DNA of 64,000 nt from JAJEEA01 sp965116765 (GTDB lineage: Bacteria > Acidobacteriota > Vicinamibacteria > Vicinamibacterales > UBA8438): the NCBI GenBank assembly GCA_965116765.1, contig OZ220718.1, positions 1,860,001 through 1,924,000 on the forward strand, given 5' to 3'. A program made the position numbers and the translations under genes. Below the pieces are notes generated by a model. It had not been told where the DNA came from and did no database searches. It saw only the letters and a program-made list of their open reading frames with translations. Of the stretch, positions 42,422-49,928 are shown piece by piece. The first letter of the stretch is position 1. Every line of letters starts with the position of its first letter.

Positions 42422-42495
42422 TTTCCGAACTCGGGCTGCTCCTGCCAGAGGGCAGCGCAGCGCTTCGCGATGTCCGGCAGATCGTTGTTCTCCAT
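42418..42495 (-). CDS. 25-codon leader or mini-gene before SIR2
   Basis: A short frame MENNDLPDIAKRCAALWQEQ plus five residues begins at ATG 42495 with AAGGA seven bases upstream. It ends with TGA overlapping the SIR2 ATG (ATGA). SIR2 itself lacks a good ribosome site, so this frame may set its translation by coupling. It is acidic and helical, without known domain. It could instead be the tail of a lost gene, since the open frame continues upstream into the S9 gene region in another phase. Confidence 0.5.
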   Translation of the reverse strand: MENNDLPDIAKRCAALWQEQPEFGK

Positions 42496-42548
42496 GCGTT
42501 CCTTGTGGGGCTCTCCGATGAGGCGACCGCGCGGAAGTCCGGATCGCT

Positions 42549-45500
42549 CTACGGAGCGGACGCCTTCACCGGCCCCGCTGGCCCCAGACCCAGGTCGCGG
42601 CCCTTGTCCACGGCCGGCACCCCCTCGGCCATCCAGCGGGGAGCGGAGGCGTCGAGCAGGTAGTGGTCGAAGAACTGCTGCATGCGGACGGCCCAGTCTT
42701 CCTGGTTCGCCTGCCGACGCAGGCCGTGCGCCTCGCCGTTGTAGTTCAGCATGAACACCGGCTGCTGCAGGCGCCTGAGGGCCACGAACAGCTCGATGCC
42801 CTGGTACCAGGGCACCGCCCCGTCCTCGTCGTTGTGCATCATCAGCAGCGGGGTCCGCACCTTGTCGGCGAAGAAGAGCGGCGAGTTGTGGATGTAGCGG
42901 TCGCGCTCGTCCCACAGGGTGCCGCCGATGCGGCTCTGGGTGCGCTCGTACTGGAACATGCGGCTCATGCCCGTCTGCCAGCGGATGCCGCCGTAGGCGC
43001 TCGTCATGTTCGAGACGGGGGCCCCCGCCTCGGCCGCCGCAAACAGGTTGGTCTTGGTCAACATGTACGCGATCTGGTAGCCGCCCCACGAGTGGCCCTG
43101 CACCCCGACGCGCGCGGGGTCGACGAAACCCCGACCGAGCAGCTCCAGCACCCCCGGCACCACCGCGTCGAGGGCGCTCTCGCCGGGGTAGCCGACCTCG
43201 TAGGGGATGTCGGGCACGAACACCACGTAGCCCCGGCTGGCGTAGAACGAGAACGCGACCGACGACCCCCCCGGCGTCGGCGCCCGGTAGTCGTGCAGCC
43301 CGTCCGACATGCGCTCGTAGAAGTAGACCATCAGCGGGTACTGCCGCGACGGGTCGAACCCCTCCGGGGTGATGAGGATGCCCTCGAGCCGCTCGCCGTC
43401 GTTCGAGGTCCAGTCCATCAGCTCGGCCGTCCCCCAGGCGTACTCCGCCTGCTGCGGGTTGGCGTCGCTGAGCTTCCGCTTCGCCTCGAAGTCCGGGCCG
43501 CCCGTCCACAAGTCGGGGAATGTCCCGAAGCTCTCGCGGGTCCAGAGAAGCTGGTCGGCGTCCTCGGCCCTGGCCTGGAAGCGGAACCGGAACGGCTCGG
43601 ACACGAGCCTGGTCACGCCGGCGGCGCCATCCGTGGTACCCCGCGCGTAGCCGCCGGCCTTCGTCCTCTCGTCGAACGTGGAGAACAGCAGGCCGCCCTC
43701 GGGGAGGGCGGGCTCGTCGTCGGTCCGGACGAGCTGGTGCCGGACGCGGCCGGCCCGCCCCGACGTGAGCCGCACCGGGGGCTCCGCGCCGGCCGGGTCG
43801 ACCCGCCAGGCGTCGTAGCGGTCGTGGACGATCAGGGCCGCGTCGCCCTCGATCCACTGCGCCGCTCCGTAGGGCGACGGCCCCTGGGGACGGTCGTTCA
43901 GCTCGTCGTGGAACGCCTGGGGAATGCCCGCGGTCAGGCTGACCGCGCCGGCCGAGCCGTCGACCGGGGCGGCCTTCCAGTCGCGGTCGCCGTCGTCCCA
44001 CCAGTAGGCATAGGCGCCCCCCGGCGACAGGCCGACCCCGCGCCCCCCGCGGACGCGCTCGGCGACCCTCCGCCGCTCGCCGGTGCGGGCGTCGACGGCG
44101 TAGGCGTCCCGGTAGGTGCCGTCCCACGACAGCTCCTGCCGGTACGGCACGTCGGTCGTCCCGAGCAGGAAGCCCGACCCGCGGTCCCGCGTCCGGGCCA
44201 CGTCCGGCATGTCCGGCGCGCCGAGCTGGACGACGCCGTCGTCCCCATGCAGGGCGACGGCCAGGTACGAGCGCTCGCGCTCGTCGTCCAGCCGCACGAG
44301 CTGCATGGGCTGCAGGTAGGGGTCCTGCCAGTTCCAGACGTCCAGCCGCACCTCGTCGCGCTCGAGCGGCGCCTCGTCCGGCTCGGGCGCGGGCCGGGGC
44401 GCGGTCCCGAAGAACAGCCGTTCGCCGTCGTCGGAGAACGACACCCGCCCGTGCTCGCTGACCCACCAGCCCGCGGGCACGCCGGCCGTCGCCGTCGCCG
44501 CCACGAGGACCGCGGGGGCGCCCGCGTCGGCGCGGTAGAGGGAGAAGGCGGGTTGCTCGCGCTCCCATTCCGCGGCGTCGCTCACGAAGGCGAGGCTGCC
44601 GCCCGCCTCGTCGAAGGCGATCTGCCGGTAGTGGCCCTCGCCCTCCATGACCGGCGTCGCCATCCCCGTCGCCGCGTCGATCCAGTGGACGCCGTCGCCG
44701 CCCTCTTCATCGGTGGAGGCGGCGTAGGCGAGGGCGGTCCCGCTGTCCGCCACCCGGTAGGACACGGCATCGGGGAACGAGAACTCCTCTCCCGTGTCGA
44801 GGTGACGCAGCACGAGCGGCGTCCCGGCGTCCTTCTCGTGGCGCTTCTCGTACTCCGGCGAACCCTCCTCCTCCGCCTCCTCCGCTTCTCCGGCTTCCTC
44901 GCCCCCGGCTCCCTCCTCGCCTTCCGTTTCGCCGGCCTCCCCGTCCCCGGCCTCCGCCGGATCCTCGGACAGGTGATAGGCGATCCACGATCCCCCGTCC
45001 TCGGGCACCTGGAACGACTCGATGGGGCCCGCGGTGAACTCGGCTTCCGCGCCGTCCGGGGACGCCGCGATCGCGGCGAGCGAGAGCACCCCCAGCGAAT
45101 CGCCGGGCAGCTCGTCGCCCGACTTCCCCTCCCGGCGCAGCGCGTCGACCTCCGCCTGCGGCGGCGGCACCGTGTACGCCACGTGGCGCGAGTCGCGGGT
45201 GAAGACGGGGCCGCGACCCCGCACCCGCCTCGACGCGGTCCCGTCGGTGCGGGACACCACCAGCTCGGGGTCGCCGTCCCAGGGCTCCACCACCCAGGCC
45301 GCCCAGGCCCCGTCGGCCGAGATGCGAGGGCTCCGGATGGTGTTCCAGCGGTAGGTGTCCTCGTGGTCGAGGGCGGGCTTCGCGTCGGGAGCCTGGGCGA
45401 GGGCGGGGAGCCCCGCCGACAGCATCGCCGCCGCCGCGAAGGCGCAGGCCCACGCCGTCCCGACCCGCCGAGGCGACCGCCCGGGCCTCGCCGCCGAAGC

Positions 45501-45572
45501 CGCCGGCGCGAGCCGGGGCGTGCCGGCCGCCCGCGCCCCGGGCCGCCTACCGGTACATGGGATCATGGTCAT
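42549..45572 (-). CDS. Secreted S9-family prolyl oligopeptidase-like peptidase
   Basis: 1007 aa: an exported peptidase with a long basic leader and hydrophobic segment (AWACAFAAAAMLSAGLPALA), an N-terminal beta-propeller of about 650 residues, and a C-terminal alpha/beta hydrolase domain. Nucleophile Ser is near 827 in GHSWGGYQIAYM, Asp near 914 in MHNDEDGAVPW and His near 948 in GEAHGLRRQ. A highly acidic low-complexity insert (Glu/Gly/Ala-rich, about residues 195-240) interrupts the propeller. Start at ATG 45572 with GGAGG 5 bases upstream. It cleaves peptides after Pro or Ala in relatives. Upstream, a repeat array fills the gap to the divergent DUF4097 gene. Confidence 0.9.
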   Translation of the reverse strand: MTMIPCTGRRPGARAAGTPRLAPAASAARPGRSPRRVGTAWACAFAAAAMLSAGLPALAQAPDAKPALDHEDTYRWNTIRSPRISADGAWAAWVVEPWDGDPELVVSRTDGTASRRVRGRGPVFTRDSRHVAYTVPPPQAEVDALRREGKSGDELPGDSLGVLSLAAIAASPDGAEAEFTAGPIESFQVPEDGGSWIAYHLSEDPAEAGDGEAGETEGEEGAGGEEAGEAEEAEEEGSPEYEKRHEKDAGTPLVLRHLDTGEEFSFPDAVSYRVADSGTALAYAASTDEEGGDGVHWIDAATGMATPVMEGEGHYRQIAFDEAGGSLAFVSDAAEWEREQPAFSLYRADAGAPAVLVAATATAGVPAGWWVSEHGRVSFSDDGERLFFGTAPRPAPEPDEAPLERDEVRLDVWNWQDPYLQPMQLVRLDDERERSYLAVALHGDDGVVQLGAPDMPDVARTRDRGSGFLLGTTDVPYRQELSWDGTYRDAYAVDARTGERRRVAERVRGGRGVGLSPGGAYAYWWDDGDRDWKAAPVDGSAGAVSLTAGIPQAFHDELNDRPQGPSPYGAAQWIEGDAALIVHDRYDAWRVDPAGAEPPVRLTSGRAGRVRHQLVRTDDEPALPEGGLLFSTFDERTKAGGYARGTTDGAAGVTRLVSEPFRFRFQARAEDADQLLWTRESFGTFPDLWTGGPDFEAKRKLSDANPQQAEYAWGTAELMDWTSNDGERLEGILITPEGFDPSRQYPLMVYFYERMSDGLHDYRAPTPGGSSVAFSFYASRGYVVFVPDIPYEVGYPGESALDAVVPGVLELLGRGFVDPARVGVQGHSWGGYQIAYMLTKTNLFAAAEAGAPVSNMTSAYGGIRWQTGMSRMFQYERTQSRIGGTLWDERDRYIHNSPLFFADKVRTPLLMMHNDEDGAVPWYQGIELFVALRRLQQPVFMLNYNGEAHGLRRQANQEDWAVRMQQFFDHYLLDASAPRWMAEGVPAVDKGRDLGLGPAGPVKASAP

Positions 45573-45659
45573 TTCTGCCTCCACGGGCGTCAGGTACCCG
45601 TCCTTCCGTTCGGCCCACGCGGCCGGGCCGTCAGGTTCCGTCTGCGACATTCTCCCCCG

Positions 45660-45838
45660 CTTCGCGCCCGCGCGTGAAGCACCGCGACCCTCGGCCCCTG
45701 CCCCGACGAGCGGGTCGGCGGGCACAGGGGGTCGCAACACCCGGCGCCCGGCGTCGCGCCCACGCGCGAAGCTCCGCGACCCCCGGCCTGCCCCGGGTCG
45801 GCCGGCACAAGGGTCGCGGCACCCGGCGCCGGGCGTCG
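45660..45838. repeat. Degenerate ~90-bp tandem repeats
   Basis: Two units starting near 45660 and 45751 share CGCGCCCGCGCGTGAAGC-like heads (CGCGCCCACGCGCGAAGC), a shared GACCCCCGGCC..TGCCCC body, a GGTCGG-CGGCACA segment and ACCCGGCGCC tails. They lie just upstream of the S9 gene and grade into the 60-bp array at 45839-46109. Confidence 0.55.
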
Positions 45839-46109
45839 CCATCGGCGCTCGCGCACCAGGAGCCACGGTGCCCTGTCGGAGGGTCGGAACCCGGGGGGCT
45901 CCGCATCCGCCCCCGCGCGCCGGGAGCCCATGCTCCACCGACACGATCACCGCCTTCACCGCGGGCATCCGCCCCCGCGCGCCGGGAGCCATGGAGTTGC
46001 CGGCGTATCCGGTGGCAGGTCAGGGGCATCCGCCCCCGCGCGCCGGGAGCCGTGGGTCTCCTGGTCGGCGGGCCGCCGCCTGATCGCGCCCGCCCGCGCA
46101 GCGGGTGCC
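45839..46109. repeat. CRISPR-like direct-repeat array, 26-bp repeats
   Basis: Three exact 26-base repeats, GCATCCGCCCCCGCGCGCCG followed by GGAGCC, at 45903, 45965 and 46026. Degenerate copies lie at 45839 (20 of 26 matching) and 46086. The intervening unique segments are 38, 36, 35 and 34 bases, giving a period of 60-64. Each repeat is followed by (C)ATG or GTG in most units. No cas genes are in the window, and the repeat is not clearly palindromic. Therefore it is listed as a repeat, not as CRISPR. The remaining bases to 46372 show no gene. Confidence 0.75.
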
Positions 46110-46372
46110 ATGCTCACCGGAACGACGATCACGGGAAACCGGTCCCGGGCATCGCCGTTCCCCCTGCCTGCGTCCACAGCCCAACGGCCGAAACGCGCAA
46201 GCGGCCACTCGCAGCAGCGGGCTGCGCCTGTTCGCGGGCCGGCCTCCCCGATTCCCCGGACGCGGGGATGACGGCCGGGAACTCCCCGCCCGCGGCGTCC
46301 GTCTTCATTCCCAAGGGAGCGCCCCGGAGAGCCGGCCGAATCCGGGGCGAGAGCAGATCACGGAGCGACAGC

Positions 46373-47197
46373 ATGATCCCACCAGCAGCGAGATCGGGCG
46401 GCACGGCGTCGAAGTGGTTGTCGGCGGTCCTCGCGGCGGGGGCGATGCTGGCGCTGGCCCTGCCGCTGCCGGCAGCGGAGCAGGCCGGCGCCGCGCCGGA
46501 CTTCCGGTGGCAGGGCAGCGTCGAGGCCGGCAGCACCGTCACCGTCCGCGGCGTGAGCGGATCGATCACGGCGGCCCGCGGGAGCGGCGAGGTCGTGGTG
46601 GAAGCGGTCAAGACGGCGCGCCGCAGCGACCCCGACGACGTGACCATCGAGGTGATCGAGGACGGCGAGGGCATCCTCGTCTGCGCCGTCTATCCGTCGG
46701 GGTGGTTCCGGCAGAACCGCTGCGCGAGGGGCGACTCCTACCGCATGAGCTCGCGGAACAACGACGTGAACGTCGCGTTCACCGTGTCCATCCCCGACGG
46801 CGTGCACCTGAACGCCCGGAACACCAACGGCGTCGTGCGGGTGTCGGGGCTGTCGGGCGACGTCAGCGCCACGACCGTGAACGGCAACATCGAGGCGGAG
46901 AGCGCCGGAGTGGTGTCGGCGCGGACGGTCAACGGGAGAATCGACGCGGCCGTGGGCGCGTCTCCCCGGCAGGACCTGTCGTTCAGGACCGTGAACGGCC
47001 GGGTTCGCCTGGCCCTGCCCGCCGAGGTCCATGCGGACCTGAGCCTCCGAACCGTCAACGGCGGCATCGACAGCGACTTCCCCGTCGACGTCCGGGGCCG
47101 CTGGGGCCCGCGCTCGGCGTCGGGCCGGCTCGGGCAGGGCGGACCCGACATCGACGTCTCGACCGTCAACGGCGGCATCGAGGTACGCCGCCGCTGA
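46373..47197 (+). CDS. Exported DUF4097 beta-strand-repeat protein
   Basis: 274 aa with signal peptide (TASKWLSAVLAAGAMLALAL) and a DUF4097-type beta-solenoid. Repeated TVNG turns appear about every 20 residues: RNTNGVVRVSG, TTVNGNIEAES, RTVNGRIDAA, RTVNGRVRLA, RTVNGGIDSD, STVNGGIEVR. Such proteins are putative adhesins or periplasmic structural proteins; no activity is known. The start at ATG 46373 has GGAG eight bases upstream. Its 3' end overlaps the convergent pseudogene by 32 bases. The beta segment in the S41 protease at 14639 recalls this domain. Confidence 0.85.
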   Translation: MIPPAARSGGTASKWLSAVLAAGAMLALALPLPAAEQAGAAPDFRWQGSVEAGSTVTVRGVSGSITAARGSGEVVVEAVKTARRSDPDDVTIEVIEDGEGILVCAVYPSGWFRQNRCARGDSYRMSSRNNDVNVAFTVSIPDGVHLNARNTNGVVRVSGLSGDVSATTVNGNIEAESAGVVSARTVNGRIDAAVGASPRQDLSFRTVNGRVRLALPAEVHADLSLRTVNGGIDSDFPVDVRGRWGPRSASGRLGQGGPDIDVSTVNGGIEVRRR

Positions 47198-48111
47198 CGC
47201 CCGGCCCGCGGGTCAGCGCGACCGACGCCGCCTCCGCCGCTTCCTCGCCGCGCGCGATCTCGAGCGTCGCCGCGATGCCGGTGTTTCCCTCGTGGCAGGC
47301 GAACTCGAACATCGCCCCCACGGTGGGCGGCATCAGGATCTCCGCCGTCCACGGCTGCGTCCACAGCTCCGGGTCCTCGTACGTCACCGCGTAGTGCACG
47401 GTCTCGGCGTCGAGGCGCGTGAAGCGCTCGACGAGGCGCATCCCGCCCTGCGACAGCCCCTGGAACCACTGGTCGTCCCGGAAGTTGGTGGTCTCGACCA
47501 CCAGCGTGTCGCCTTCCCATCGGCCGCGCGAGTCGCCGAGCCACTGCCGCACGTGCCCGGGGACGTGCGGCCGGCCGTCGAGGGGGATGACCCGGAACTC
47601 GTGGACCATCTCGTGCAAGAGCAGCACGTGGTCGGCCGTCTGCGCGATGTGGACGTTCTGGCTGTAGGGGCCACCGAGGCGGGGGATGCCGTAGGAGATG
47701 CAGCGCTCCTGGGGGCTGCGGCCCTCCGGCCCTTCCGTCGTCTGGCCCGGGCGGGCGGCGCGCCGCGCCCGGCCCGCCGCCGAGTACGGGATGCGCCCGT
47801 CGGTCGGGGTCGACGATCATGGACGTGCGGCCGTCCGACAGGCTGCGCTCCCACCAGACGACCCGGCGCGCCCCCACGCCCTCAGCCGACTGCTGCGCGG
47901 CGTCGACCTCGGCAATCTCCGTGTCGGTCAGGCGCTCCCGGTCCCCGTAGCGCTCGGGGCGCTCCAGGGGCGTGGCCGTCCCGTGGCTCCAGACCCCGCG
48001 CAGGTCCGGCGCTCCCCACGGCGTGCGCGGCGGCGCGGTCTGTCCGAGGCCCGCGGTCGGGGCCAGCGCCATGACTGCGACGGCGGCGACGAGAATCTTC
48101 GTCTGCTCCAT
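47166..48111 (-). pseudogene. Frameshifted secreted conserved protein, paralogue 2
   Basis: Starts at ATG 48111 (signal MEQTKILVAAVAVMALAPT) with LRGVWSHGTATPLERPERYG, matching the protein at 34673-35659. After TSMIVDP (near 47808) the frame breaks. Removing one C from a run of four restores DGRIPYSAAGRARR, ERCISYGIPRLGGPY, GRWEGDTLVVETTNF and MFEFACHEGNTGIAATLE, the same blocks as the paralogue. The restored protein would be about 314 aa. It is either a recent frameshift or a base-calling error. The 3' end overlaps the DUF4097 gene on the other strand. Confidence 0.82.
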
Positions 48112-48331
48112 CCGCCGATCCTACCGCCGTTTGCAACCACGGCCGCGCCCCGGCGTCCAGGGCGCCGCGCCCCCCGATCGGCTGCCCCCGCGGCAGAACC
48201 TTGCGTCGCACCCGGACGGCGAGGCGCCTGCCTGACAAGGCGTGACGAGGGAACACGTCGGACAGGCGTACCGAGGCGCCACGCGGCGGGCGCGGCGCCG
48301 GTCGGGTGCAGCGGAACTCTCCGCCGCAGGG

Positions 48332-48340
48332 TGCTAGGAT
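48332..48340 (+). promoter_or_regulatory. Extended -10 promoter before the NHL propeller gene
   Basis: TGCTAGGAT, an extended -10 element (TGN-TAGGAT), ends at 48340, 48 bases before the start codon. No convincing -35 box is present, as is usual for extended -10 promoters. It is also the only AT-richer spot in the 277-base gap. Confidence 0.4.
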
Positions 48341-48388
48341 ATTGGCCCTGACTGCAACCCGGAGATTCAACCCAGGAGAAAGACGAGC

Positions 48389-49507
48389 ATGACCGAGTAT
48401 CGACGGAACATCGTGAAGCGGAGCCTCGCCATCGCGGCGCTGCTCGCCGTCGCGGCGGCGCCGGCCGCGGCCCAGGAGGGCTCGGCGGACCTGGTGCAGC
48501 GGAATCTGCCCAACCCCAACCCCGAGGTCGCCCTGAACTGGGCCGCGCTGCCCGACGATCGGGTGTGGGGCTCGACCGCGGGCATCGACATCGACCCGAC
48601 CGACGGGCACGTCTGGGTCTACGACCGCTGCGGCGGCATCGGGCTCGCCGGCGGATGCGCGGCCAACCCGACGGTCGATCCCATCCTCAAGTACGACCGC
48701 AACACGGGCGAGCTGCTCGCCGCCTTCGGGGCGGGGCTCTTCGTGCTGCCGCACGGCCTGCACGTCGACGACGACGGCAACGTCTGGGTCACCGACTCGC
48801 AGGGCAACGACGAGATCGGCCACCAGGTCTTCAAGTTCAGCCCCGAGGGCGAGGTCCTCATGACCCTCGGCGTCGCCGGCGAGCCCGGCAGCGACCCCGA
48901 GGGCGTCCACCTCAACGAGCCGTGCGACGTCATCACGTGGGGCCCGACCGGCGACATCTTCGTCTCGGACGGCCACAGCGGGCAGAACCCCGATCCCCCG
49001 GCGGGTCGCACCGGACGCATCCTCAAGTACGACCGGGACGGCAACTTCATCAAGCAGTGGGGCGAGATCGGCTTCCGGCCCGGCCAGTTCCGCACGCCGC
49101 ACGGCATCGAGTTCGACTCGCAGGGGCGCCTGTTCGTGGCGGACCGCGGCAACCACCGCATCCAGATCTTCGACCAGGAAGGCGAGCTGCTCGACATCTA
49201 TTACCAGTTCAGCCGCATCAGCGGGCTGTACATCACCGCCGACGACACCCTGTACGCCATCGACTCCGAGTCGCAGGAGACCAACCACTACGGCTGGCTG
49301 AACGGCGTCCGCATCGGATCGGCCAATGAGGACGTGGTGACCGGGTTCATCCCGCCGCACGTCCCCGAGGAGGGCCGCACCCTGCAGGGCCTCGCCGGCG
49401 AGGGCATCGCGGTGGACGAGGACGGCAACGTCTTCGTGGCCGAGGGGCCGGCGTCGCGCCCGTTCGCGGGCGGCGGCGTCACGAAGTACAGCAAGGCCAT
49501 GAACTGA
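48389..49507 (+). CDS. Exported NHL-repeat six-bladed propeller (PAL-like)
   Basis: 372 aa with signal peptide (KRSLAIAALLAVAAAPAAAQ) and an NHL beta-propeller similar to peptidyl-alpha-hydroxyglycine amidating lyase-like proteins. The blades read GIDIDPTDGHVWVYDRCG, GLHVDDDGNVWVTDSQG, DVITWGPTGDIFVSDGHSG, GIEFDSQGRLFVADRGNHRI, SGLYITADDTLYAIDS and GIAVDEDGNVFVAEGP. The paired Cys in DRCGGIGLAGGC could form a disulfide. Such proteins may be lyases or ligand-binding scaffolds; no activity is assigned. A perfect hairpin follows the stop. Confidence 0.88.
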   Translation: MTEYRRNIVKRSLAIAALLAVAAAPAAAQEGSADLVQRNLPNPNPEVALNWAALPDDRVWGSTAGIDIDPTDGHVWVYDRCGGIGLAGGCAANPTVDPILKYDRNTGELLAAFGAGLFVLPHGLHVDDDGNVWVTDSQGNDEIGHQVFKFSPEGEVLMTLGVAGEPGSDPEGVHLNEPCDVITWGPTGDIFVSDGHSGQNPDPPAGRTGRILKYDRDGNFIKQWGEIGFRPGQFRTPHGIEFDSQGRLFVADRGNHRIQIFDQEGELLDIYYQFSRISGLYITADDTLYAIDSESQETNHYGWLNGVRIGSANEDVVTGFIPPHVPEEGRTLQGLAGEGIAVDEDGNVFVAEGPASRPFAGGGVTKYSKAMN

Positions 49508-49537
49508 TCGGCGCGGCAGCCACGCAGTCTGCACGAC

Positions 49538-49571
49538 GTCCCCGCGAGGCATCTCGATGCCTCGCGGGGAC
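49538..49571 (+). terminator. Perfect 15-bp stem hairpin after the propeller gene
   Basis: GTCCCCGCGAGGCAT (49538-49552) and its exact complement (49557-49571) enclose the tetraloop CTCG, 31 bases past the stop. It has no U-tract but is the most stable hairpin seen in the window. The remaining 49572-49928 shows no supported gene. Confidence 0.7.
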
Positions 49572-49928
49572 ACCCGCCCCCCGTCGCTCCCCGGAAGCTG
49601 CTCCACGGAGGCCGGTCAGGCAACGCCGATGGGCCGGACGGAACGTCCATTGCCGCCCGTCACCGCCGGTAGCGCCACCGCCAGCGCGATGGTCGACGCG
49701 CCCAGACCAGGACGGTCTGCGCCGTACCCGAATCCACTCGTCCGACGTGATCGGCTATCGTCTCGAACCGCCGCGTGAGCCTGCGGATACCGGTCGCATC
49801 GCGGCCACGGCGCGATTCCCGTGGTCATCTCCCCGCAAACGGGCTACGCTGTGGAATCCAGGGAGCAGGACGGGTCGCGTCGGCCGCGATGCGCCCTGCG
49901 CAAGTCATCAGGAAGCGCGGAGGGAACC

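Noticed and set aside
42663..45677. 1004-codon plus-strand open frame opposite the S9 peptidase
   Set aside because: The S9 catalytic triad and propeller are on the minus strand; the plus frame is repetitive Val/Arg/Gly sequence.
45839..46109. True CRISPR array
   Set aside because: Spacing fits, but there are no cas genes or AT-rich leader, only three exact repeats, and recurring ATG/GTG after the repeats; kept as a direct-repeat array.
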